A stretch of DNA of 64,000 nucleotides from positions 1-64,000 of the forward strand of contig QANZ01034450.1 of assembly GCA_003254925.1 (NCBI GenBank). Reading direction: 5' to 3'. This stretch comes from Chamaecrista fasciculata (lineage: Eukaryota > Streptophyta > Magnoliopsida > Fabales > Fabaceae). Below, one piece after another: positions 43,842 through 54,842 of the stretch (position 1 is its first letter; each line of letters begins with the position of its first letter). The position numbers and the translations under genes were made by a program. The notes beneath the pieces were generated by a model, which saw only the letters and a program-made list of their open reading frames with translations, ran no database searches and had not been told where the DNA came from.

Positions 43842-44368
43842 TAGAGGAAATTTGGTCTCTCATTTATTAAAATAGACTACTTTGTCCCTCATTTATCATA
43901 ATTGTCAACTATTTAGTCCCTCATTTATCACAATTGTAAACTATTTAGTCTCCCATTTTTTATAATCGTCAACTATCAGATGTTAAATGCTTACATGACA
44001 CCGTTAAATGTCACTTTGGCATCCTAATCACTTAAACCAACCGAACCGGACCAACAAACACAATTAAACTAACCTAAAATTGAGTTAGACCCAAATATTT
44101 ATATTACACATGAAGGTTCTATAAGACATAAATTATTGAATTATTCCTAAATCTCAAAGCCTAGGTGGTTCCAAATAGTTAAATATGTGACATTTAACGT
44201 GTTAATGTGCACTTAATGTCCAGGTTGTCGGTGTTGGTAACAAAGATAGGCTACAGGGACGAGTTGACATTTCTAATTTTTGAGAGACCAAATAGTCTAT
44301 TTCAAAAATGTAAGGACCAAATAGTTAAAAATGTTAAAAAGGAAGGACCAAATACTAGGTTTCCTCTA
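43842..44368. repeat. foldback of the TTTGGTCTCTCATTTAT family, copy 1
   Basis: The ends TAGAGGAAATTTGGTC and GACCAAATACTAGGTTTCC are inverted. The interior (ACCAACCGAACCGGACCAAC and onward) matches 58868-59395 along its length. Non-coding. Confidence 0.65.
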
Positions 44369-46553
44369 AAAATTATAAAGGCTTGACCGAAGGAATGGAC
44401 TAAAAAACGACGTCGTCGTTTAGAATCAATCACAATCACAAAGGACAAAATAACAGCGCATTATTGGATGGTTTTTGAATGCAATGAATGAACGAAGCAT
44501 CTATACAATTTTATGTGCGCCTTCTGGCTGAACTTGGCCAAAAAAAATAAAAAAAATTAATATGATGTGACAATATTTCAATTATTTAGATGATTTCATG
44601 GTAATAAATGATAGAATGGCATAATTTAATAAAAATTAATTAGTCCTACGGGTTGTTGAAATTGTTTTTTTAAAGGGCAAATACATTAATTCTGTTTCTA
44701 AATTTTACACTAACCCGTTAATTTTGTCCCCATTTTTTTATTATCAATTTTGTCCTTAATGTTTTATATTTTGGTTAATTTTATCCTTCAACTAACTTCT
44801 TTCAATAAATGAACGATAAATTGCATCATGTTTTTCAATCTACGTTAAGATTTGAGTTTCCTTTTCTATCAATTTTACATTACATTTCATTAACCATGTA
44901 AGTTCTGTCGTTAATATTTGGTTAAAGTAAGATCAAAGGATAAAGCTGACGAAAATGTGAAACATTGGAGACAAAATTGATTATAAAAAAGATGGAGGAT
45001 GAAATTGAAAGTTGATGTAAAGTTTGAGGATGAAATTAGTACTTTTTCCCTTTCTAAAGGATATGAAAAAATATTTCTAAATGTATGTCATTAAGTTTAT
45101 TTTAGTCCTAAATGTTTTAAAATGTTTAAATTGGTCATAAATATTGTCATTTAATTTCATTTTAGTCTCAAACTATTGAATGTGATCATATCTCTTTTGT
45201 ATAGTCCATTTTCTTTTTCTTTTGCTATGTTTAAACAACTTTATTTCGGTTTGAGGTTGAACATAAGTGATAAGTCATAAGTCATGTGACAATGTATTCA
45301 AGCGTATTTTCTAATTTGACACGCATCTTTATGTATTAAGATTTAGGAACATATTACACTCTACTAGTGAGTTAGAAAGGATACCATTTGATACAAGCCA
45401 AATTTAATTTCCACAGTAGTTATTATTGAGAGGAAACACTACTTATAGTTGTATTGCTATTTGTGTCCTGTATTGCTATTTGTGTCCCACACTTCTGGTA
45501 GCATGTGAGACACACTCTATTCACTTGAGTACTATTAAGATGAATACCTTCAACGAGAATGGATCTCCTATAATACTTTAGAGGTGTAATGATAAAAGAA
45601 ACAAAACTAATAGAAAGAGAAAGTAGATTCTAAACCACTGACACTTTCTCTCTCTAACTATTTCTTTCTCTCTTATCATTATACTCCTAAAGTACTACAG
45701 GGGATCTAAATTTCACCTTCAACACCTTTAATACCTTTGTAAAATTTGCATAAAAAAGTGAAAACGAGTCTAGCCAAAGTCAAACAAGTAGGAAACCTAA
45801 TTCTTTAAAATACAAAACCTAGTTCAATTGTTCAATGACTAATGATTTAATCATTTTGATTATTATAGTGACTTATGACTCTATGATGGTTATGTTAGAA
45901 CTTCGATAGTTGATTTATACGTAAAATATTATTACAAACTTGCATCTCTTCATATTTATTCATACAACATATTTCTAGCAGTTTTTCTTCTTTAATAGCA
46001 CCTTACTACCCTTTTAGCCACTCTCACTTGAGGCATTTTAGGACTACCTAGGATTATGTATTTATGTCATAAGTATGAACATCATTTGTATTAGTAGTTT
46101 TAAAGTAACTATTTCTTTTTCTCTAAATCATATGCTTTGATACAAATCACAAGTTGGGATTTAGCTTTTCAATATGTGATATAAATCGCAATTTGATATC
46201 TATAATTAAGACTAAGGCTCAGTTCATTTAAATGAGTTATCAAATTATAATTTAATTTTAGTTTAAAATTTGAAATAATCTTGTTTGTTTCAGATTATAT
46301 TATAATCTGATTATAATCTACAAAAATCTCATATTAAAATACTCAATTACTATTATACCCCTATTAGCATACATATAATTACCTATATTTCAATATATAT
46401 TCAAATATACCCAAAGAGCATTTTAGTCATTTTATATCACCCCTTATTTATTACACCTACAACAATCTCTCTCCATCACATCACTTTTCACCAATTCTCT
46501 TTAATTTTTTTTCTAAATTATTATAATTAACTTTTTACTTTTAATTATTTTTA
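44369..46553. other. intergenic mosaic without genes
   Basis: It contains pieces paralogous to 29040-29450, a foldback-like stretch (44690-45050, TTAATTTTGTCC words with their complements), and a MITE at 45561-45706 related to 35372-35524. No ORF of interest. Confidence 0.5.
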
Positions 46554-46881
46554 GGGTAAATTACACTATGGTACCCTATGGTTTGGTCATATTTCACTTT
46601 GATACCTTGTGGTTTAAAAACTGACACTTTGGTACCCTGTGGTATTCTCCATTAACACTTTGGTACCCTTTGGAGCCATTTTGTAATTTTAACCATAACA
46701 AATTTTGCAAAAATTACATATTGACCCCAAAAAAATTTTAAAATTTTCATTTTAGTCCCTAGATAATGTGTATCCAAAGACCTATTTGTAATTTTCTGAA
46801 AATATTGAGGGATCAATATGTAATTTCTGAAAAATTTGTTATGGTTAATATTACAAAATAGCTCCGAAAGGTTACCAAAAT
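46554..46881. repeat. foldback of the GGTACC family, cut by an N
   Basis: The left arm GGGTAAATTACACTATGG is full. The right arm starts (GGATCAATATGTAATTTC) but stops at N 46882 in the middle of GGTTACCAAAAT, so the last 130 or so bases are missing. Confidence 0.6.
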
Positions 46882-46885
46882 NCAA

Positions 46886-47297
46886 AATGTTCAAATTGGT
46901 CCTAAATGTTTGCAAAATGATTCATTTTGGTCCTAAATATTAGTAAAATGTTTCATTTTGATCCCAAATCATTGAATTTGGTCATATTTATCTCGTCTTT
47001 CATTTCAAATTCAAAGGACCTGTTAAGAGGAACACGTAGCTCTGAATTTTTCGCATTCGAATTTGAAACAAAAGAGATATAATCAGCATTGCTTGTTTGA
47101 TCATTAAACGAGCGGTCAACTTTCAGGATCGATTTGACCTCGTTTGCTGACGGCCCCAACCGGATATTGAAAGTACTCTTCGAGAACAATACGTAGTTCT
47201 AAATTCGTCACGTTTGAACTTGAAACAAGTTATATTCAATAGTTTAGGACCAAAATAAACATTTTACAAATATTTAGGACCAAATTGACCCTTTAAC
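46886..47297. repeat. foldback of the CAAATTGGTCCTAAATGTTT family
   Basis: The ends are inverted repeats (TCAAATTGGTCCTAAATG and ATTTAGGACCAAATTGA). A diverged member lies at 58214-58683. Non-coding. Confidence 0.6.
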
Positions 47298-48736
47298 CTA
47301 TTTAAATAAAGATTCATCACTATTTTGGAACAACTCGGTACGTTTTCAACTTTTGTTTCCTCTATTAGGGACTGATGTGTTAACTCAGTAAAAAATAAAT
47401 GGCTCAAAAGTCAAATGCTTTTAAGCGGCTAATTCGTTCAGTCAATACAGAATGAATGATCAAAAAGTAAGTTTCATCATAGAAAATGATTTGGGCAATA
47501 TACGTTAATTGTAATTATAGTATGTATAGTTATCAAGTGGAATAATCTAGAAAAAGCTCCAAATTGGAGCTTTTAAAAAACTCTGATTATTAGAAATCCC
47601 AATGCAAAAAACTTCACAAAACAAAAATCTATTTTTCAAATTTTTTATCCAAACAACTCAAATTATTCACAAAATCCAAAAAGTCAAAAGGTAATATTCT
47701 ATTTCAATTTTACCCCTATACAATATATTAATTTTCATACCCTTCTCTTTACCAAACCCAATCATTACATACCTATTTAAATAATTTTACACCATAAAAA
47801 TCTTCTTTTTTTCAAAAACTTATTCAAACACCATTTAATTATAATCCAATTAAATTATAATTTGATAGATCAGTGTAGCTTAACTTGTCATAACTGGTTT
47901 TGATAGTGTTTGGGTAAATGAACATGCCATATCAAGTATATCATATAGATATAGTGATCTACTACCAATTAGGATGACGTCATTGGTCTTGAAGACTGTG
48001 ATTTCATACTAAATTTCTCCTATTTAAAAATTATTGGTGTTAAAACCTAAAGATAATAGTCTTTCCATATTTTAGAGTGTGTGATTTATAACCTCTAATT
48101 AAGTCTTAATGATATACTTTCTAAAGAGAATAATGTGAGATTTTAGAGTTTTAGAATTTAATTTTAAGGTTTAGAAATAGTATTATTGGTTTTTAAATTT
48201 TTAGGCTTGTTTAATTAAGTCGGTATTAGAAGTTTTAAGTTTGAAAATTTTAAAAATTAGTAAACTTAATAATTTAGAATTGTAAAGAACTAAAGATTAT
48301 ATTTGAAATCTAAATATTTTCTAAGTTTGCAGTAAACATTTGAGGGTAAATAGAGTTAAAATTTTATTTATTTATTTTATATCTGATTTTTGTGACATAC
48401 CCAGATGATTTTTTTTCGTACGGAAGACGACTCAGATTAAAATAAAACAATTTGAATGGTTAAAGTTTATATTTTATGAAGATTCTAATAATATATTTGT
48501 TTTGCAAAATTCTACCTAAAAAAGAAACTGGACCAAGATTCTATCAACTTTTAATTTTGTTTTTAATCTTTTTTTTCGGTCAATTTCATCTCCAAAATTT
48601 CATATTTTACTCAAATTTATCATTTGCATTTACTTTACCCAAATATTAACGATAGAATCTACATGACTAAAATTAATAGAAAAAGAAACTCAAATCTTAA
48701 CTCAAATTGAAAAATATGATTCAATCTTTCGTTAAT
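47298..48736. other. spacer including the empty site of Gypsy-2
   Basis: No gene. 48030-48520 is paralogous to 29455-29558 joined to 34904-35330, and holds the uninterrupted sequence AGTCTTAATGATATACTT at about 48100. Confidence 0.6.
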
Positions 48737-48745
48737 TTATTGAAG

Positions 48746-49402
48746 GCAAAAGACCTTTTCATGCCCCTAACATTTGGGGTCAGTTTCAATTATGCCCCTA
48801 ACGTTTGTTTTGTGTCAATTATACCCCCAATGTGAAACGTTGGTGCCAATTATACCCGTAACTTCAATTACCCTTTTTTTTTTGCCAAAGTCCTATTTTG
48901 GTCCCTCATGTTCCGTTCTGGTCCCTCAAGTCTCCGGCGAACTTTCCAGCGAGATACACGGCGGCCCCGACAACTACGAAAACTTCTAATCCAAGGTTTT
49001 TTGACCACCTGAGTTCAATGACGGCCTTCATTTTGTGAACAAATGACCGGGAATATGATTTTCGACGATTGTGTAATTTTTCGGTGGCTTGCCAGTCATT
49101 TTTTTCGCAAAATGGAGGCCATCATTGAACTCAGGAGATCAAAAAAACCTTGGATTAGTAGTTTTCGTAATTGTCGGGGTCGCCGTGTATCTCGTCGAAA
49201 AGTTCATCAGAGACTTGAGGGTCCAAAACAAAACTTTGAGCAAATTTGAGGGACCAAAATAGGACTTTGGCCCAAAAAAATTAAAGTTAGGGTATAATTG
49301 ACCCAAACGTTTCACATTGGGGGGCATAATGACACAAAACAAACATTAGGGGCATAACTGAAACTGACCCCAAACGTTAGGGGCACGAAAGCGTCTTTTG
49401 CC
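48746..49402. mobile_element. Mutator-like foldback with 9-bp target duplication
   Basis: The ends are GGCAAAAGACCTTTTC and GCGTCTTTTGCC, the arms are about 250 bp, and TTTATTGAA is duplicated at 48737-48745 and 49403-49411. Related sequence without the element is seen at about 29380 and 44805 (minus strand TTTATTGAAAGAAGTTAG). The interior has no gene. The arm words ATTATGCCCCTAACGTTTG repeat. Confidence 0.8.
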
Positions 49403-49553
49403 TTTATTGAAAGAAGTTAGTCAAAGGATAAAATTAACCAAAATGTTAAAATTGGGGACGAAATTGACTGCAAAAAAAGATTGAGGACAAAATTGACAGT
49501 TGATGTAAAATTTGGAAACGAAATTTGTGCTTTTACTCAAACTAATAAAAATA

Positions 49554-50690
49554 AGGCAAAAGTACTGTTGGTACCGCTAAAGTATGAAGTCATTTTCAGT
49601 TATACCCCCAAAATTTTCTTGGTCAATTATACCCCTAATGTTTCACATTTGAGTCAATTATACCTCAATGCATAACTCCATTAATGAAACTAACAGAAAA
49701 AAAAACGGATGTATCAGCTAACTCAACTAATGCTTGCTAACATAGTTTGTGAAGGTCAAAGTGAAGCAAATGTGACATAATTTGGGGGTACAACCGAAAC
49801 AGACTCTATACTTTGGGGGTATAACTGAAACCCTAAATTCACTATTTTATCTTTTTCATTGTCGGACTTGTCATCATTACCAACGCAACAACGACCTCTC
49901 CCCTCTGTTTATCAAAGTTCTGGCAACCACTCAAATAGAGATGAAATTTTTTAATTTTGGGATTTAGGGAATGCTTTGGCAAACCAATTTCTTTAAAAAA
50001 AAATCACTTTTGCTAGAGTTTTTATTTATTTATTTATATAATGGTTGAGTATGGGTTTTGAAAAATTTCGTAAAGCCTTTTGATCTTGTTTATTTGATTC
50101 CTTGTTTTGGACACATTTGGTAAATTCACATCACACATCTCTTTGTCTCCTTGAGCTGATTCTAAATGGCGATTGGTTGGCCAGAAAAAATGTGGGAAAA
50201 CGACGATTTTTTGTCGGGTACATTTCGAGTATCAGGTACGTTTCTCGACATTTTTTCCGGCCAACCATTACGAATGGAAGACATGGCGATGGAGAAAGAA
50301 AGGGAGTAAATCGTGAAGGCGAAAATAAAGAGTAGAAAAATTGCAAGAAAGGATAGTTCTATGTCAATGGCAAAGAAGATGAAGTAAGAGAAAGAGGGAG
50401 AGGAAGTTACTCCAAAATAGTGAGAAGATAAAATAGTGAATTTATGATTTCAATTGTACCCCAAAACTAGGTCACATTTGCTTCACTTTGACTTTCACGA
50501 GTCATGTAAGCAACTATCAATTGAGTCAGCTGACACATAAGTTTTTTCTATTACTTTCATTAACAGAGTTAGGGATTAGGGTATAATTGACTCAAATATT
50601 AAACGTTAAGATATAATTGACCAAAAAAACCTTGAGGGTATAACTAAAAATAACCTCATACTTGAAGGGTATCAAGAGTACTTTTACTTA
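49554..50690. mobile_element. second long-TIR foldback (GGCAAAAGTACT ends)
   Basis: The arms GGCAAAAGTACTGTTGGTACC and its inverse near 50670 pair for about 300 bases each. The terminus is similar to that of the 48746 element. The middle (49860-50400) is not repeated in the window and includes a small internal hairpin (50175-50268). It might be host sequence picked up between the arms, but no protein family is recognised. Confidence 0.55.
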
Positions 50691-50727
50691 AAAAATAATA
50701 TCAATGCCCCATATATATATATACATA

Positions 50728-51055
50728 CTAGAGGCTTTGCGTGCCCTAACAGGCACGCAAATATGTATGTAAAATATAAAATTATTTAAAAATAATTTGT
50801 TAAGAGAGAATATCACAGGGTACCAAAGTGTCATTTTTTAAATCATCGAGTACTAAAGTGAAATATGACCAAACTCTAGAGTATCAAAGTGTAATTTACC
50901 ATTTTTTTTATGGAGTTTAAAATATTAATGAAAATCAAAAGTAACTTATTTTAGGTAAGAGAACGTAAGCTAGAAGAAAGTAAGTGATTTCTTTTTCTTT
51001 TATATTTTTTTAATTTAATAATTTTGACCGAACCATATATTATATATAGTATAGA
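50728..51055 (-). mobile_element. short Helitron-like element
   Basis: Read on the minus strand it begins TCTATACTATATATAATA, close to the common plant Helitron start, and ends with a hairpin (50739-50758, stem GCGTGCC/GGCACGC) followed by AAAGCCTCTAG and then T. This is the CTRR-T end expected for Helitrons. The base before the start is T rather than A. It contains one arm of the GGTACC foldback family (50805-50910). Non-autonomous. Confidence 0.55.
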
Positions 51056-51257
51056 AATAGATATATATACACTGTGCAATAGACCTGATCGCGGGCCGGG
51101 CTCACTAAAATACGGGCCGGGCTTTAGGGGGTAGTAACGAACTAAAATTAGGCCCGAGCCCGTTTTAATTCGGGCCGGGCTCGGCCCGTTTTTTATAAAT
51201 GTGGACNATTTAATAATTTTGACTGGGTAGAACTAAATATATATATACACTGTGCAA
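51013..51257. other. repeated flank around single N at 51207
   Basis: The words TTTAATAATTTTGAC and TATATATACACTGTGCAA occur in the same order on both sides of the N. Between them is a piece of a GGGCCGGGC-rich MITE. Either a second Helitron-like start was cut at the N, or two haplotypes were joined. Confidence 0.45.
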
Positions 51258-54200
51258 CCTGCCCCTTCATTCTTCATTTTCCGTCCTCAAATTCGTGCCT
51301 CTCTCCAATATTTTCCCCACTTCCATTTTCTCTTCAACTCCTCTCCACCGTGCACCGTTCACCGCCGCTGTAAATCACCACCGCCGACCACTGCGCCACC
51401 GTCGAGCCACCCCAACAGTAGCATCGCTACAGTAGCGCCACCCCAGCATCTTCTCCATTTGGTAATCTTTCTTCCTCCTCTTCTTCTCATTTGACCCTTA
51501 CTTGAAACCCCAAATTGCTTTATAGTTTTTGCCTCATTTTTCTTGAGCCTATGGGTGTTTTGTGAACCATCTAACACTCTTCAATCATGAGTTTGTTGAT
51601 TTACTCCATATCTCTCATATTCTTGAATCCATGGACCTAGGGCACACTTTATTTTCAATATTTTACCCAATCCTTCAAATTTTGTGAGCTTGATGGTTTT
51701 AATAAGTTACATAGATAATATTAATGAGTTTTATTCCATTAGTTTGAATTTAGGATGTGTATTTTGGAATTGATGTTTTGAGGTAAAACTTAAAAATTGC
51801 AATTTGGTCCCTTTGAGTGATTTTGGTGGTTTTGATGAACTAAATGAAATCTTTTGGGATTATGGAGAGTTTTCAAACAACAATTTTGAACTTAATATGT
51901 TGAAATAAAAATGGGAATTTGTAACTTGAAAGGTGAAAGTATCAAGTTTGGCCAAGTTTGATGAATTTGGATTTGTTTAAACGAGTTCTGTAATGATATC
52001 AAGAATGCGTGCATCATAAACTTGAAATGTAATTCAGGAATTGAAAGGGTTGAGAGGATTGAAGAACGTACCTAAGTAATGCATGGCATATGCTTTTTAT
52101 TTTGAATTTTGGTTTATGACTTATTCTTGAACTAATGAGGTTCAAAACACATTTTAAAGCTCCCAAATGAATTACGCATGTCTCTTTGTCTAGTTTTTGG
52201 TTTAAGCTTATTAGGAATCCTAGGTCGGTGTGAGTATGGGTAGGATAAGTTCTTTGGGTGAGGGTTATTGCTAGGAGTTAGAATGTTAGCTTTGTGAGGA
52301 GTTGGACCTTCAGGTTTTGGATGTTGATTCTTGAGTTTTGTTTATTGAATATTGGTTGTGAATGTGCTCATAAATTCGCCTACACCAATCATTGGCTGGA
52401 AGCTAAGAGATGTAGTTGTCTATCCTCCGGATCAAGGTGAGTGGCTTTCGAATTCCAGCCCCGCTTGAGGGTTTGTTTGTGAAATGGTAATGCTTGCATG
52501 GTAAACTAACTCTTTTGTTAATACTTGTTTGAAGTTGAGAAATTTTAAGTGTTCTTGTATTTGATTCTAAATCCCTTTTAAATAAATTGTTTTGATAGAA
52601 ATAGTTGATCTCTTGATGTGAATATTTTTGCTCACTCGAATATGAGCTGTTAAGTTGATGGTGATATTTATTCCATAATCAAGTGTGATGTTCATCCTTG
52701 ATTGGTTGGATTTGCTTGTGTTTGTGTATGTCCTTCTGTAATGGAATGAGACAGATTATGTAATGGCTCCTCATGCATGAATAGAGGTGCAAATGAGAAA
52801 CTCCTAGGGACGGCGATACGTAACGCCTAAGTGGATATGGAAATGTAATGGATATAAGAAACCCTTTGGGCACAACAATAGGTAATGCCTAAGTGGGATT
52901 GGAAATGGATATGGTAATGAGAAATCTTTGGGGACGACAATACGTAATGCCCAATGGATATGGTTATGGATATGGAAATAGAAATGGATATGAAAGTGAG
53001 AAATCCATTGGGGACGGCAATATGTAACGCCCAGCCGAGATGGTGTTTAATGTATTGGTTTGCATTGGAACTTTATGTATTTATGAATTGATGATTGTAT
53101 GATGTTAAATATTGACGTTATTTACACTGGAGTCTGGATGGTTGGGCTGATATTGTTGGGTTATTATTGTATTGTTGCTCATTGTACAGTAGGGAACTTT
53201 TAGTATAGTCACCGTTTGAATTTTCACTAATTTACATAAACCCCCCCATTCCTTTTGAACAAATGAGATTTTACTTTCAGTTGGTATTTGTATGAAACCA
53301 TTTTCTTTACTAGATGACTTTTGTTAAAATGACTTCTTCAAAGCTTGATTTCTAGTATATCTAAAAATATGATTGGAAGGACATTTATATTTTCAACGTC
53401 ATGATGTTTTTACCCGGCTTCCAAATCCCTCGAGTCTTTCTCTCACTCAATAGTCTTAAAGAATTTAATTGTACAATCGTTATAAATTTTAAATCTTTGA
53501 ATGATTTAGATATTCTATCTTGTCAAGTATTTTATCATTGTAAGAAGTTTTAAAGGAAGATGCCATAACTTGTTTTCCATTCCCAAACTTTATTTCTAAC
53601 AAAACTTAAAACTTTTGTCACTTTCCTTACTAAACTGTATTTAAACTTTATTTTCTTCTCAAATGAATTTTAAAAGTATATTTTCTTAAAATTTCTTAAC
53701 TTCATGAGATTTTTCAAATTCTGTTTTTTTTCTTTTATATATTTTACTTTCCTTTAAAGGTTCACTAGTTTTTGGTTGTTGTGTTGTTCCTTACCTTGTT
53801 GTTATATATATTATTGTTGCTGTCTACGTTGGATTATTTAATTAAATAAATGCTATAATATAAATTGTTTGTTGTTTATGAATGTTGGTTATTGTTGGTT
53901 ACCCCTTTCCCTTTGTGGCGGTGCCCTACACCATGGCTGGGATAGGTTAGCCGCTCACTAAGTTTCAACTCACCACTCGATTTAACATTTTTCAGATATA
54001 GGTTTAGGACAAGCCATTACTTCCACTCTGCGGGGAGCTAATTAAAGGCCCATGTCATTGTTCATGTGGGTATTTTATTCTTTGCATTGTATTAAGTTTT
54101 AGACTAGGAGCTCCACTAGAACTTAGGGAGGGGATTTAGGAACATGTTCTGTTATAATATATGACTCGCCGTTGAGAGGTTTACTACTATTGTGTTTGAT

Positions 54201-54441
54201 TAATAATTCTGTGAATGAGTTTATGAATCTATATAGTTATCCTTTTTGGATTGATGAGTTGTTGAGATTATTACCCCATGAATAGATGATGAAGAAAATA
54301 ACAGAGCACTATTTAGTATGTTGCTTGATTTTTCAGAACATTATTGTGCTAATTGTCATGTATATTTGTGGGTAGGCTTACGGCATGGGTTAGGTCCATG
54401 TGCATGCTGGTCATGTGCTCCCTTCGAGGGGGGTCGTGACA
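51258..54441 (+). repeat. long gypsy-type LTR or LTR fragment
   Basis: It begins as a C-rich leader (CCGTCCTCAAATTCGTGCC ... ACCGCCGCTG), passes three near-repeats of GGGGACGGCAATACGTAACG at 52800-53035, and ends GGGGGGTCGTGACA. The last 75 bases match 10530-10605. No coding domains and no second LTR are present, so a solo LTR of the Tekay/Del kind is the best guess. The left border is lost at the N at 51207. An untranslated leader and intron of the downstream gene is the alternative. Confidence 0.45.
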
Positions 54442-54842
54442 GCCTTTACATCTTTCTTAGTCTTGATTTTGGGCTAAGTTGTAATTAGTAGGGATTTGGT
54501 GAAATTGATTTTCTTATTAACTAAATTTTCAAGCTTTATAGAAATTAATTGGACTGGCCTGTCTAACCTAATAGCTTGTATGTGCTATGGACTTGTATAT
54601 GCAAGCCCGATTATGATTAATCATTTGACAGTTTTGCTCATTGAGGACTTTTTATCATTCTCCATTCCTGATCTATAATATGTTTCCTTTTCTCTGGTCT
54701 TCATCTCAATGTTAGTATGGTATACTCCTAAAATTTGCCCTTGTGTGTGAATTTGAATTTGATCCTCCTTTGCAGGAGGTAACGCCAGTATTTACTTCTG
54801 TTTATTGAGACTGATGCTGAGAACAATAGTAGGACAACTAAA

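Noticed and set aside
51252..51494. Possible first exon of a host gene (CCACCGCCGACCAC-type leader)
   Set aside because: The 80-codon frame is low-complexity Pro/Ser/His, and the region ends 3 kb later in an LTR-type terminus shared with 10530-10605, so an LTR leader is the simpler reading.
52680..53035. Direct repeats that might suggest a CRISPR-like array
   Set aside because: Three near-copies of GGGGACGGCAATACGTAACG occur at uneven distance inside an LTR-like region, in a plant genome. There is no array and no cas genes.
54496..54678. 60-codon ORF just upstream of the OBERON-like gene
   Set aside because: It lies in the putative leader or intron, with no acceptor or family support and hydrophobic random composition.
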